Shown: positions 25,922 through 35,601, counted from the first letter of the stretch. The stretch: DNA of 64,000 nt from Eubacteriales bacterium (GCA_030524175.1 JAUNHC010000014.1:19075-83074); one strand, 5' to 3'. Notes: generated from the letters alone by a model not told the origin. Made by a program: numbers and translations.

Positions 25922-27460
25922 CTAAATCCTGTCTCCCGGTTCTGTTTCATATTTCTTGATATCCCGCAAGGATGCAGGTGACACTCCGAAACACTGCTTG
26001 AATTTCCTGTAGAAATAGCTGGTGTCAGGATATCCTACTTCCCTGGCAATATCGTTGATCTTCATATTTGTATTCAGTATCAGATCCTTGGCAATCCCAT
26101 TCTTTGTATTGTTCAGATACTGATTAAAGGAACAGCCTGTCTCCTTCTGGAAGATCTGTCCCAGATAAGATGCATTCATGTGATATTTGTAAGCCAGCGT
26201 CTTAAGGTTCATATCCTCCCGGTAATTCTTGGCCACTTCTTCCATGAGCTGGCGCACTACAGGTGTATACTGGGAATTTTCCGTGTGCAGATAAGTGATG
26301 ATATCTGTAACCTCTGCAATAAAAATCTTTTTCAGGCCGAAGATATCCTCAGCACGGTAAATCTTCTCCAGCATCTCTGTAAGATCCTGCATTCTCCGCA
26401 CTTTTTCCAGCTTATACTCCACTTTGATGTCATTGAGGATAAGAGCAACCTTGAGGGCAAGCTGATACAGCACATCAACATCCACTGATTCCCGGATACT
26501 GTTGATGAACAGATCCTCAATATAATCAAGGGCTCCCTCCCTGTCCTTTTTAAGGATCATTTTACGTAAGGTCATACTGTCTATGGCTACGTCTTGAGAT
26601 GTACGTTCCTTTACGTGTTTCTCATCAATACAGCTTCCATAGCCGTCAATGATACGGTATTTCTGAAGGCGCTGGCAAACCTTATAGCTGTCCTGAAGTT
26701 CCTGATAAGAAGCAATGGGACGGCTGATACTGATGAAGGTGAATAGCTGCAGGTTCTCCTCCACACCATTTTGGAAGGCTGAAAAATATTCTGCAGCGTT
26801 CCCGGCCCGGATTTCTGACATATATAAAAATAAGAGAAGACTGTCCGGAGAGAGATAAAGAGGGCGCATTGCCGGTTCTTTCTCCCTGATATACTTAAGC
26901 AGCTCCGCCATACCTCCCCGCTTGACACTGTCAGGTTCAAGGCTCATCATGGCAACTGCCACATATTCCTTCACAGGCGGCAAAAGGTCCAGATACTTAT
27001 TCTCCTCTTCTTTGTTAAGCCTTCCTTCCAGAAAGCGCTTCCAGCCGAATTTCTCCTCCATATCAGCCGCTTTATTCCTGTCAGCCTGGTCAAGCTTCAA
27101 GGCAGCGGAACGCAGTACCTGGGTCAGCTTATCTTCGTCAATAGGCTTTAATATGTAATCCTCCACGTCCAGGGTGATCGCTTTTCTGGCATATTCAAAT
27201 TCATCGTAGCCTGTGAGGATGATACAGCGGCTCCTTGTATTTTTCTCCCGCAAAGCCTTCATAAAGCCAAGTCCGTCAAGAACAGGCATCTCCACATCCG
27301 TGACAATGATATCCACAGGCTCTTTCTCAAAGAGTTCCAGAGCCTCCTTGCCGTTATGGGCCATATGGACCACCTTCAGTCCTATTTCCTCCCAGTCAAT
27401 AATACTGCGGAGCCCCTCCAGGATAAACTCCTCATCTTCCACCAACATCACTGTCTTCAT
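25922..27460 (-). CDS. YesN-type response regulator with AraC DNA-binding domain
   Basis: 512 residues. A receiver domain (1-120) has phospho-acceptor Asp55 in DIIVTDVEMP and Lys in YILKPID. A middle linker region follows, and a C-terminal AraC/XylS pair of helix-turn-helix motifs (NASYLGQIFQKETGCSFNQYLN and YPDTSYFYRKFKQCFGVSP). Such regulators activate sugar-uptake operons when a YesM-type sensor detects the sugar. The ATG at 27460 has AGGAGG upstream; the longer frame starts with a TTG inside that site. The gene overlaps the sensor gene by 29 bases. It probably controls the importer/GH2 operon that starts about 240 bases downstream. Confidence 0.9.
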   Translation of the reverse strand: MKTVMLVEDEEFILEGLRSIIDWEEIGLKVVHMAHNGKEALELFEKEPVDIIVTDVEMPVLDGLGFMKALREKNTRSRCIILTGYDEFEYARKAITLDVEDYILKPIDEDKLTQVLRSAALKLDQADRNKAADMEEKFGWKRFLEGRLNKEEENKYLDLLPPVKEYVAVAMMSLEPDSVKRGGMAELLKYIREKEPAMRPLYLSPDSLLLFLYMSEIRAGNAAEYFSAFQNGVEENLQLFTFISISRPIASYQELQDSYKVCQRLQKYRIIDGYGSCIDEKHVKERTSQDVAIDSMTLRKMILKKDREGALDYIEDLFINSIRESVDVDVLYQLALKVALILNDIKVEYKLEKVRRMQDLTEMLEKIYRAEDIFGLKKIFIAEVTDIITYLHTENSQYTPVVRQLMEEVAKNYREDMNLKTLAYKYHMNASYLGQIFQKETGCSFNQYLNNTKNGIAKDLILNTNMKINDIAREVGYPDTSYFYRKFKQCFGVSPASLRDIKKYETEPGDRI

Positions 27461-29183
27461 TCTCTTTCCCCTCCTCAAATCTGATATCCAGCGTTACCTC
27501 AAGACCGCCCTCCGGCCTTGCCTTAAGCCTGACTCCGTACTGTGGTCCGTAAACAGCCTTCACTCTGCGGTTTACGTTGGACAATCCTATGGAACTGTGT
27601 TCTTCGTAAATATTTTCCTCCAGCATATGGTTCTGCCTTTCCACTTCCTCCCCGGGCATCCCTTTTCCGTTGTCTGTCATACGTATGAGCAGACGTTCCT
27701 CCACACGCTCTGCTGAAATGGCAATGTGATTATCGTTTGCTTCCATCCTGATTCCGTGGACGAAATAATTCTCGATCAAGGGCTGCAAAACAAACTTGAT
27801 AACAGGGCACTGCATCAGTTCCAGAGGACAGTCCACCTGGGAAGTGAAACGGCCCTGATAGCGGTATTCAAACAATTCCAGATATTTCTTACAGTAGTGA
27901 AGCTCCTGAGCCAGGGTGATCACATCCTTTTCCTTAAGCTGTGCCCGGAAGGTTACTGCCATACTGTAGAGCATTTTTCCCACTTCCCTGTCTCCGTTTG
28001 TGATGGCCTTCATACGGATAGCCTCCAGGGTATTATAGAGGAAATGGGGATTTATCTGGCTCTGCAGTGCCTGCATCTGGGCATTCTTCTGCTCAATCTC
28101 AGCCAGGTAGCTCTTCTGGATATACTGGTCAAGCTGGCGGCACATTTCATTGAAATGAGAAGAGATCACATCAAGCTCATCTCCGTTTTCATTTACTGCC
28201 AGGCGGGCCGTGAGATCTCCTGTCATAACCCGCTCCATTCCTTCCAGGATCAGGCTCAGGCGCTGGCTTAAACGATGCAGATACCAGTTGATCAGCAGTT
28301 CTCCCACCAGGATAAGACCTGTCCCTATGCCCAGAACTGCCAGAATGGCAAGACCGCTTATATGTCCGGCCTTCTTCTTGTCCAGAAGAACATAAATCTG
28401 ATACTCTTTTACGTTTTGTCTTGTGACATAGGAATCAGTCAGTTTCTCAAGCTCTCCCTGTTCGTCAGCCAAACGGAACGCATCTTTGTCGTAGGAATCA
28501 TCTCCCCATATCTTATCTCCGGCCTCATCTGTGACAAGCAGTGTGGAAACTGCAGCCTCTCTGCTGATATTGTCCAGACGGGCAGTATCAAATATGACCA
28601 TGATACAGCCGATGGGCTTCTGGGTATCTGTACTGCGGATTTCCTTACGGAAATAAAATTCATTTTCTTCCCATGCCGTATTGTCCAGGATATCTTTGAA
28701 ACGCTGTTCGTTTTTCTTGTATGGATACACCGTCTTTTCAGGATAACAATATGTGATTTCTTTCTTTGCATAGCTTACAAGCTCTACTCTTTTAATTGCA
28801 GAGTAAGCAGTGAAAGCGTCTTCCACATATGTGTATATGCTCTGGGACTCCAGAGAGTTAGAGTCCGAGTACCTGTCTAACCTTTTTTTCTGATATAATT
28901 CCGGCGCATAAAGAAATGCATTTTCTAAATCCTTCATCACCTCGCCGGACTGATAAAGATTCCCATACAAATAAGCTGCGATCTCATCGGCATCTGATAT
29001 ATATTCCGCGGCTGAAGCCTGAAGGCGTGCGGCTTCTTCCCTGTTTGCCTGAATTGTCCGGCTTCTGATCGCAGTGACAAAATACGCCATAAGACCTGCT
29101 GCTATGATCAATACTACAACGGTATATGTATAGAACAGCTTCCGGTGAAGCTGGCGGGGATTGCGTGCTTCTATTGTGGGCAT
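27432..29183 (-). CDS. YesM-type sensor histidine kinase
   Basis: 583 residues. A first membrane helix near residues 15-37, an extracellular Cache-like sensing region to about 285, a second helix (ILAVLGIGTGLILVGELLI), a HAMP linker, and then the His_kinase domain with SQINPHFLYNTLEAIRMKA (phospho-acceptor His) and an ATPase domain with PLIENYFVHGIRMEA and DNGKGMPG. It phosphorylates the regulator encoded next, with which it overlaps. AGGAG precedes the ATG. Upstream lies an inverted repeat CTAGTAGTC/GACTACTAG that may regulate it. Confidence 0.92.
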   Translation of the reverse strand: MPTIEARNPRQLHRKLFYTYTVVVLIIAAGLMAYFVTAIRSRTIQANREEAARLQASAAEYISDADEIAAYLYGNLYQSGEVMKDLENAFLYAPELYQKKRLDRYSDSNSLESQSIYTYVEDAFTAYSAIKRVELVSYAKKEITYCYPEKTVYPYKKNEQRFKDILDNTAWEENEFYFRKEIRSTDTQKPIGCIMVIFDTARLDNISREAAVSTLLVTDEAGDKIWGDDSYDKDAFRLADEQGELEKLTDSYVTRQNVKEYQIYVLLDKKKAGHISGLAILAVLGIGTGLILVGELLINWYLHRLSQRLSLILEGMERVMTGDLTARLAVNENGDELDVISSHFNEMCRQLDQYIQKSYLAEIEQKNAQMQALQSQINPHFLYNTLEAIRMKAITNGDREVGKMLYSMAVTFRAQLKEKDVITLAQELHYCKKYLELFEYRYQGRFTSQVDCPLELMQCPVIKFVLQPLIENYFVHGIRMEANDNHIAISAERVEERLLIRMTDNGKGMPGEEVERQNHMLEENIYEEHSSIGLSNVNRRVKAVYGPQYGVRLKARPEGGLEVTLDIRFEEGKENEDSDVGGR

Positions 29184-29234
29184 ATGAATTACTCCTGGTC
29201 TTCAAGTGTTTATTTTAATGTCTGTGAGAACCCC

Positions 29235-29281
29235 CTAGTAGTCCAGTCATTATGAAGGTTTCAAACTTTATAGACTACTAG
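29235..29281. promoter_or_regulatory. Inverted repeat upstream of the YesM-type sensor
   Basis: Perfect 9-bp arms CTAGTAGTC (29235-29243) and GACTACTAG (29273-29281) flank 29 bases that include TTTGAAACC...CATAAT on the minus strand, a possible promoter. It may be an operator or a leader structure. Confidence 0.45.
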
Positions 29282-29359
29282 ACATCAAGGGGCAAAATAC
29301 CTTTTTACCCCTACATCATAACATAGAAATGGGAGAAAATGGAGGTTAAGTTTCATAAT

Positions 29360-29397
29360 AAAACGGGCATGTATGCTAACGCACATCTGCCCGTTTT
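29360..29397 (-). terminator. Terminator after the GH78 gene
   Basis: The 10-bp arms AAAACGGGCA (29360-29369) and TGCCCGTTTT (29388-29397) flank an 18-base loop, with T-rich flank on the minus strand. It ends the second importer operon. Confidence 0.8.
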
Positions 29398-29416
29398 ATA
29401 TGATAAGTTCAAAGTT

Positions 29417-30976
29417 TTAAAAAATCTTTTCTATTTTTCTGAGAAGAAATGCAGGCGTACAGCTCCAGGCATGGCAGTAGCTGTTGACAATACGGGAGCC
29501 GTAGGGGGATTCCTCTCTATTCTCCGGATTATATAATTCCCAGAAGGTATCCGCTCCCCCTTCCACCATACCGCCCCAGTAATATTTTATGTAATCCAGC
29601 GCCTTTTTTTCCTCCCCGCAGAGAAGGAGGGCCTCAACATAATGATGGTTCATATAGGGAGTTACCATTCCCATTTCAGGCTTCTCTTCGTCAAGGCGGT
29701 TTAAAAGTTCCCTTGCTTCTTTTCCTTTCACCACCTCTGCGAGAACCATCCATACCTGACTTGCATAGGAAATCTGTCTGTCCCTGCCGCTGATAAACAT
29801 TCCCTTTGTACCATCCCACAGGTATTTCATTGCTGCTGCCGCTTTTTCCTCTGCCTCCCTTTCAAGCCGGGATGCCTCATCCGTACAGCCCAAAATCCTG
29901 GCAAGACACGCGCCGCGCCGCACACAGTAAATATACACTGCCTGTGCTCCCGCCTGCTTATCAAGTCCGGCCTTCCAGTCCAGGAAGCAGTCGTTAGCCT
30001 CCATCTCCCGTACCACATGGGTAGTGCCAAATTCCTGTGACGCAAGCTCGATCTGCCTTTTGGCACAGGGCCACAGCTCCTTCAGGGTATCTTCATCACC
30101 GGATTCCATATAATAATCATAGAGCACCGGAACAAAAAACAGGGAATAATCAAAGAAGAACGTGTCATCCACAATGTAGTCAGGCTCCGTGAAAACACAG
30201 GCTCCCACTCTCCCATCGTCTCTTGTCAGTCCGGCAAAAAGATAAAGGCACCGTTTCACAAGCTTATAATCCCGGAATGTTTCATAATTTGCCAGCGCCT
30301 GAAGTCTCAGGTCACCAATCCACAGCCTCCTGTCCCTCTTAGGGCCGTCCTCAAAAACATCCTGCATACAGTTTGCAAGTGTACGCACGCTTACCCGGTC
30401 AATGTCCTTTAAGAGCTTATCCTGGGTGTGGAAAGGAAACACAGCCTCCGGATCTGCTGCCGACACTGCACTTAGCTTCGCCTCCTCCACCACCAGCTTC
30501 CACTTTTTCGAGGTATCCAAGGCTAAAATTTCCAAATACCGGAATGCATACCTCCTGGGAAGTCTTACCTCAGCCGGAAGCACGTCAAGGTGGATAAATT
30601 CCTCCTGTATCCATCCTCTGCTGATCCATCCGTGGTAATCTCCGGAATCATCCAGGATTTCCCCGGGAACCTCAGCAAATTTCAGTCTCAGAAAAGCCGG
30701 GGCATCCTGAGGGCTTCCCACAGAATTAAATTTTAAGGTGACATAGCCCACATAGTGAGTACCAAAATCAAGACACAGGGATTCTCCCTTACCCAGAGAA
30801 TACCGCGGCAGCATGCGGCCATCTGATTTTTCCTGAATTTCTGCTGTGTCCCCTTTGGACGAAATAGCAACAATACGAAGGGGGGCCTTAACACTGCTCT
30901 TAAGCCTTGGCCGACACCTCTGCGCTTTTTCTATAAAACCAGCATTCACCAGCCGTTTCATTTCCTGATCAACCAT
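29417..30976 (-). CDS. GH78-like alpha-L-rhamnosidase family protein
   Basis: 519 residues. A beta-rich N-terminal part (to about 170) is followed by an (alpha/alpha)6 barrel as in GH78 rhamnosidases. The motif EDGPKRDRRLWIGDLRLQ corresponds to the conserved barrel segment with acidic residues, and DCFLDWKAGL and ADTFWELYNPE hold further Glu/Asp candidates for catalysis. It is shorter than typical GH78 enzymes (over 800), lacking extra N-terminal domains. No signal peptide, so it is cytoplasmic. The start at 30976 is the second of two close ATGs, 7 bases after AGGAG. Last gene of the second importer operon. The substrate could be a rhamnoside or another glycoside; family membership does not settle it. 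Confidence 0.8.
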   Translation of the reverse strand: MVDQEMKRLVNAGFIEKAQRCRPRLKSSVKAPLRIVAISSKGDTAEIQEKSDGRMLPRYSLGKGESLCLDFGTHYVGYVTLKFNSVGSPQDAPAFLRLKFAEVPGEILDDSGDYHGWISRGWIQEEFIHLDVLPAEVRLPRRYAFRYLEILALDTSKKWKLVVEEAKLSAVSAADPEAVFPFHTQDKLLKDIDRVSVRTLANCMQDVFEDGPKRDRRLWIGDLRLQALANYETFRDYKLVKRCLYLFAGLTRDDGRVGACVFTEPDYIVDDTFFFDYSLFFVPVLYDYYMESGDEDTLKELWPCAKRQIELASQEFGTTHVVREMEANDCFLDWKAGLDKQAGAQAVYIYCVRRGACLARILGCTDEASRLEREAEEKAAAAMKYLWDGTKGMFISGRDRQISYASQVWMVLAEVVKGKEARELLNRLDEEKPEMGMVTPYMNHHYVEALLLCGEEKKALDYIKYYWGGMVEGGADTFWELYNPENREESPYGSRIVNSYCHAWSCTPAFLLRKIEKIF

Positions 30977-30987
30977 AATCATTCTCC

Positions 30988-31608
30988 TTATGCCGCCTTA
31001 GCTGTCTCAAAACCTTGAAACACATGGCGGTAATAAATACTTGTAAGAAAAGCCGGACCTGCGATCCCCAGAAGCACCTCCAGAAACAATACCCTGAGAG
31101 ACAGGAAAGGCAAGATCACCGGAATCAGCATTGTGATCAGCATTAAAACAGACTGGAAGGGATGTATGATGGAAAAAAGCAGCGCATTCTTTGCTGTATT
31201 TTTTGTTGTGTTCACAAATCTTGCAAGCACAGGAAACAAATAACACATATAAGTACCAAGCAGTATCAGGGCTGTGAGAAGAATCCCTTTATACACAGTC
31301 CACATGGTACCATTCTGTGTGCGCAGCACATAAAAATCAAGAATGATCAAAAGCAAAGCCCCAGCCGATACTCCAAAGAGCACGGTCGCCTGCCTGAAGT
31401 TTGCACGAAAGGCCCGGAAATATTCTGTAAGAATCTTTCCCTCTTCATTTTTCACCATCTTTAAGGTGACAGAATAGAGAGCAGTCAGTGCCGCGCCCGC
31501 AGTTACCACGGGCAGACAACAAAGAATTGTGATCACATTAAGGACGATCAAATCCCCAATCCGGTTCAACACTGCGGCAAGCTTGCCCTCCGGTGAAAAA
31601 ATACTCAT
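30988..31608 (-). CDS. DUF624 (YesL-like) membrane protein
   Basis: 206 residues with about five hydrophobic segments; the N-terminal pattern (GKLAAVLNRIGDLIVLNVITILCCLPVVTAG) is diagnostic of DUF624/YesL. The family is often encoded beside YesMN and CUT1 importers; its role is unknown. The start overlaps the stop of the upstream gene by 4 bases (ATGA), which suggests translational coupling; GH78 follows after 11 bases. Confidence 0.88.
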   Translation of the reverse strand: MSIFSPEGKLAAVLNRIGDLIVLNVITILCCLPVVTAGAALTALYSVTLKMVKNEEGKILTEYFRAFRANFRQATVLFGVSAGALLLIILDFYVLRTQNGTMWTVYKGILLTALILLGTYMCYLFPVLARFVNTTKNTAKNALLFSIIHPFQSVLMLITMLIPVILPFLSLRVLFLEVLLGIAGPAFLTSIYYRHVFQGFETAKAA

Positions 31609-32234
31609 AGTCTGTTTCCTCCCATTTCGTTGTATAAATATTCAAGATATTGCACCGCTGTTTCTACATGTTGTGAATTATATAAAATCCCAAGCAAAGC
31701 AGTTTCATCCTCATAGCATCCCGCCTTCTTTAATCCCGGCAGTGCTTTTGCATCAATACCGATGGGAACACCATTTCGACAGTACAGATACTCCTTAAGC
31801 TCCTCAAGCATTTCCTTGCCAAGGCAGCTGCGCAGATCCATAAAACAGTCAGCTTTTGCATAATTTTTAAAGTCTGCCTCCAGCATTCCGCATACATCCA
31901 GCTCCTCATTGCCCACCTCCACATAGAATCTGGAAAGGCTTGTCATGGCATAGGTTCCTGTAGGGGAATCGGAAAGCAGGAAGGAGGTAAAAATAGATAC
32001 CTCTCTGCTTTTGTCAATTCCTGCGTAAGCTCTGAACTCCTCATCCAGTATCTCTTCCTGGGTTCCCCCATGGCTGTCAAAGAGAAGGGCTTTAAAAGCC
32101 AGCTCCTTCTCCCCTGCAGCAGCGCTCACCCAATAAACCGTAATGAGCACCGCCGCCAGAACGGCTAAAAAAGGAAGCTTATAATACATCCAGAAATATA
32201 CGGCTTTTTCTTTTGCATTTTTTCCTTTGAACAT
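31605..32234 (-). CDS. Membrane-anchored protein of unknown function
   Basis: 209 residues. One hydrophobic helix near residues 18-42 after a basic N-terminus (MFKGKNAKEKAVYFWMYYKLPF) predicts a single-pass protein with the bulk outside. The outer part is acidic, with several Cys residues and no domain I recognise. It lies between the MalG-type permease and YesL, 45 bases after the permease and overlapping YesL by 4. This conserved-looking place suggests a partner in uptake or sensing for this importer class, but nothing in the sequence shows what it does. Confidence 0.7.
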   Translation of the reverse strand: MFKGKNAKEKAVYFWMYYKLPFLAVLAAVLITVYWVSAAAGEKELAFKALLFDSHGGTQEEILDEEFRAYAGIDKSREVSIFTSFLLSDSPTGTYAMTSLSRFYVEVGNEELDVCGMLEADFKNYAKADCFMDLRSCLGKEMLEELKEYLYCRNGVPIGIDAKALPGLKKAGCYEDETALLGILYNSQHVETAVQYLEYLYNEMGGNRL

Positions 32235-32279
32235 TTCCTGCCCTTTCTGCCGTTTTTGTTCCCGGCGGCGGATATTTCG

Positions 32280-33155
32280 TCAGCCCTTCACTGCTCCGGC
32301 TGCGATACCGTTGATAAATTGTTTCTGAAGTACAGTGAAAATAAGGATGAGGGGCAGCGCACAGAGTACGCAGGCCGCAAACAGAATATTCCACTGTGCA
32401 GGGTTTTCTTTATCGCCCAAAAACTGAATCATTCCCACCGGAAGTGAATATTGGTTTTTCCTGGAGATAAACACCATAGGATAAAAATAATCATTCCAAA
32501 TCCACAGTCCCTGAGTGATCACGGCTGAAACCGTTGCCGGCTTCAGCAGGGGGAACACCACAGAGAAAAATCTTGTTCCCAGTCCCGCTCCATCCAAATA
32601 TGCGGACTCTTCAATCTCCACGGGAACACTTTTCATGAATCCCGAAAACAGGAATACAGAAAATGGAAGAGAACAGGTGATAAACATAAGCATTGGTGTA
32701 AACCTTGTATTTGGAACATTCAGTCTTGAAATTGTCTGGGCCACAGGCACGATCACCATCTGGGACGGTACGATCAGTCCTGAAATAAAGAAGAAATACA
32801 AAAATCTTGCAAACTTCGTCTTGATCCTTCCAATGGGATAAGCCGCCATGGTGGCAAAAATAATGATCAGAAACACTGAGCCTACAGTAGTCATCACACT
32901 ATTGAGAAACTCCATAGGATAGTTCATGCTCGCCCATGCCTGCTTATAGCTCTCCAGTGAAAACTGGGTAAAAAGGATCAAGGGGGATGCCTGGTTTTCC
33001 GGTACTCTCAAAGAGCTGGAAAATACGATCACAAGAGGAGAGATTACAATAACACAAAAAGCAATAATAGCCAGGTAAATAAAAAACACTCTGGGGCACA
33101 TCTTTTCGTACCGCTCAGTTTCCTTATAAGTATCTTTTTTTCTTCCAAATGCCAT
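32280..33155 (-). CDS. Carbohydrate ABC transporter permease (MalG-type)
   Basis: 291 residues, six predicted helices, EAA loop IEESAYLDGAGLGTRFFSVVFPLLKPATV, so CUT1 class. The start codon shares a base with the stop of the first permease (TAATG), so the two are made together. Pairs with the 33155-34057 permease and the 34158-35489 binding protein; no ATPase gene is present. Confidence 0.93.
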   Translation of the reverse strand: MAFGRKKDTYKETERYEKMCPRVFFIYLAIIAFCVIVISPLVIVFSSSLRVPENQASPLILFTQFSLESYKQAWASMNYPMEFLNSVMTTVGSVFLIIIFATMAAYPIGRIKTKFARFLYFFFISGLIVPSQMVIVPVAQTISRLNVPNTRFTPMLMFITCSLPFSVFLFSGFMKSVPVEIEESAYLDGAGLGTRFFSVVFPLLKPATVSAVITQGLWIWNDYFYPMVFISRKNQYSLPVGMIQFLGDKENPAQWNILFAACVLCALPLILIFTVLQKQFINGIAAGAVKG

Positions 33156-34057
33156 TATAATTCCACCTCCCTCTTATTCAAAAAGTAAAGCATAAACATG
33201 GTGATCAGAATGATCACAAAGAATGACACCACAGAGAATGCGCTTGCCCGTCCCATCTTCTGGTCGGTAAATGCAATCTCGTAAATCTGGAACATCAGGG
33301 TCTTTGTAGATTTGCCGGGTCCTCCGTTGGTCATGATAAACGCATAGTCAAAGGCTTTAAGCCCGGAGATCACGTTCAAGATCACATTGATGGTAATCGT
33401 GGAGGATATGAGCGGGAGCTTTACCTTTCTGATAAGCTGCCATTCCGTACATCCGTCAATCCTTCCCGCTTCCAGAAGGCTTTCGTCCACAGTCTGAAGC
33501 CCGGCCAGATAAATGATCATAGTAGTTCCAAAGCCTTTCCACACCTCCACAAAGGCAATGGCAAACAATGCCACCTTAAAATTTCCCAGCGGATTAAAGG
33601 CTGAACCGTCCATTCCCAGGGCATTGAGGATGCCCGCGATCATACCTGAGCTTGGCATATATACATAGGACCAGATGAACCCTACCACAATGGCGCTGAA
33701 CAAAGCCGGAAAATACGCACATGTCCTGAAAACTCCTTTTGCCCGGATTCTCATATTTAAAAGCATGGCAATGGTCAGTCCGATAAGGTTGCTGGAAATC
33801 ACCATCACAACCGCATATACAAGGGTATTTTTAATGGAATTTCCTAAAGTGCCGTTCTCAAAAATCTTCACAAAGTTTTTCATTCCCACAAAATCAAAAT
33901 CATAATTGATTCCATTGAAATTCGTAACACTATAATAAAATAACTGGATAATAGGGAAAACCCAGAAGATTATGAAAAATGCCATCGCGGGTATGAGAAA
34001 TGCATACATCTTATTGGGAAATACCAGCGACAGGTTTCCTTTTCTTTTCTTAGTCAT
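33155..34057 (-). CDS. Carbohydrate ABC transporter permease (MalF/UgpA-type)
   Basis: 300 residues, six predicted helices, EAA loop LLEAGRIDGCTEWQLIRKVKLPLISST. Has a short basic N-terminus (MTKKRKGN) and lacks the long periplasmic loop of MalF, as usual in Gram-positives. GAGGGG precedes the ATG. Lies 100 bases after the binding-protein gene and is coupled to the next permease. Confidence 0.93.
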   Translation of the reverse strand: MTKKRKGNLSLVFPNKMYAFLIPAMAFFIIFWVFPIIQLFYYSVTNFNGINYDFDFVGMKNFVKIFENGTLGNSIKNTLVYAVVMVISSNLIGLTIAMLLNMRIRAKGVFRTCAYFPALFSAIVVGFIWSYVYMPSSGMIAGILNALGMDGSAFNPLGNFKVALFAIAFVEVWKGFGTTMIIYLAGLQTVDESLLEAGRIDGCTEWQLIRKVKLPLISSTITINVILNVISGLKAFDYAFIMTNGGPGKSTKTLMFQIYEIAFTDQKMGRASAFSVVSFFVIILITMFMLYFLNKREVEL

Positions 34058-34157
34058 AAGGCCCCTCTCTTTCTAATCTGTAGTAATATATCCTCTTCTT
34101 TTAAGTACCGCCGGCCCTTATTTCAAGGTACCGGCGGTAACATTTTCCCTCTGCCTT

Positions 34158-35489
34158 TTAGTCGTCCAGAAGATCCTCGAATTTATCCTGCATTCCTTCT
34201 GTAATATCGGATACCTCCGTACCCTGACCTCCTATCATTTCGCTGAACAGTTCCTCCATAGTACCCTCTGTACCTGCCGGCCACGCCTGGTTGCACCAGT
34301 GGAACGCGCATCCCTGGTCCATAAGATCCACAAAGGGTTTGAACAATTCATAATTTTCAGAGGTTTCCACTCCGTTTCCATAAGGCATGTTATATTTTCC
34401 TGTGGCAATGAAAGCATCCCATATATCAGATTCTCCATTGTGCCAGTAGTCAAGAAGTTCCTTGCACTCGTCGATATACTTGGAACCGGAATAAATGGCA
34501 TTTCCTGCGGAAAGACAAGTTGCAGTGTAAACCTTACCATCGTCCCGATCTCCCGGAAGGGGGAAGTATCCGCGCTCGAAATTTCCTCCTTCTCCCTCTG
34601 CCTTAAGTGCTGTCACATTAAAGGAACCGTCAAAGGTCATTGCAGCTTTTCCGTCAATAAACTGCTGGATTGCCTGGGATGCACCTGTTCCAAGGGACTG
34701 TGCCGCGTCAATGTAGCCTTCCTCATAGAGCTGATTGTACATTTCCAACACCCGATCCCAGGTCCCCTCGTCTGTAAACTCCGTATCACCGGTGCGGAGC
34801 TGTTCATCATAATCCGGATTCTCGGAATAAATCACATTGCACGCAAGCTGGTAAAGACCAAACTGCATCACATACTGATCCTTGTCTCCCATGACAATAG
34901 GGGTATATCCTTTTTCCTTGATCTTTGCACACGCATCCAGGAATTCATCCCAGGTTTTGGGCTCTTCTGTTATCCCGCATTCCTCAAACATATCTTTATT
35001 ATAATAGGTTCCTAAAATAGAGATTCCGTTTGGCAGTGCATATACGGTATCCTCATAGGTCATGCCTGATACGTCAGGGTACAGGGAAAGACACTCCATG
35101 TCGCTTAAATCTGCAAGGTATCCTGCCTCCGCGAGTCCGTAGCAGGAATTGGAACCTGCATACATAGGCTGTACAAGAATGATATCCGGGCACTCACCGG
35201 AGGCCAGCCTTGTCTTTAAAGCTGTGTAATAGTTGTCATCCGGAAGCTTCGTCACCTCCAGAGTTACGTTAGGCCATTTTTTCTTCACCAGCTCAGGAAG
35301 TACGGTGGTCTCGAAATCATTCTGGGTCTCTGTCCCGGATACCATCATTGTCAGGGTAATGTCCCCTGCATTTTCAATTGCCTGTGTGTCATAGGTGTCT
35401 GCTGCCAGCACTGTACTGCTTCCCACTGTAAGCAGGGATGCTGTCATGCCTGCTGCACAGAGAATGGATATGAGTTTTTTTCCTTTCAT
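34158..35489 (-). CDS. Sugar ABC transporter substrate-binding protein without a clear lipobox
   Basis: 443 residues of the family 1 solute-binding fold (two lobes; patterns FDGSFNVTAL and TWDEFLDACAKI). The signal peptide reads MKGKKLISILCAAGMTASLL and continues to SSTVLAADT, which fits signal peptidase I cleavage after VLA. The usual lipobox Cys at the cleavage site is missing; the only early Cys is in ILCAAG. This is unusual for a Gram-positive binding protein, which would then need another way to stay at the cell. AAGGAGG precedes the ATG. First gene of the second importer operon, divergent from a YesM/YesN pair, with direct-repeat sites in between. Confidence 0.88.
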   Translation of the reverse strand: MKGKKLISILCAAGMTASLLTVGSSTVLAADTYDTQAIENAGDITLTMMVSGTETQNDFETTVLPELVKKKWPNVTLEVTKLPDDNYYTALKTRLASGECPDIILVQPMYAGSNSCYGLAEAGYLADLSDMECLSLYPDVSGMTYEDTVYALPNGISILGTYYNKDMFEECGITEEPKTWDEFLDACAKIKEKGYTPIVMGDKDQYVMQFGLYQLACNVIYSENPDYDEQLRTGDTEFTDEGTWDRVLEMYNQLYEEGYIDAAQSLGTGASQAIQQFIDGKAAMTFDGSFNVTALKAEGEGGNFERGYFPLPGDRDDGKVYTATCLSAGNAIYSGSKYIDECKELLDYWHNGESDIWDAFIATGKYNMPYGNGVETSENYELFKPFVDLMDQGCAFHWCNQAWPAGTEGTMEELFSEMIGGQGTEVSDITEGMQDKFEDLLDD

Positions 35490-35519
35490 TGTTTCGTCCT
35501 CCTTGTTTTCTATGTTTAC

Positions 35520-35569
35520 ATTCTAGCACACCCATGGTATACTTTTGTTGGATAAACAAGTGTACTTTT
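35520..35569 (-). promoter_or_regulatory. Promoter and AraC-type direct repeats before the second importer operon
   Basis: The minus strand has an extended -10, TGCTAGAAT (TAGAAT at 35520-35525). Upstream lie two direct repeats, GTATACTTTT (35537-35546) and GTGTACTTTT (35560-35569), 23 bp apart. The same arrangement, with an 18-base identical stretch, precedes the GH3 gene. Candidate sites for the divergently encoded YesN regulator. Confidence 0.65.
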
Positions 35570-35601
35570 TTTCTATTTTAAGCAGATAAGAGGAAAGCTA
35601 T

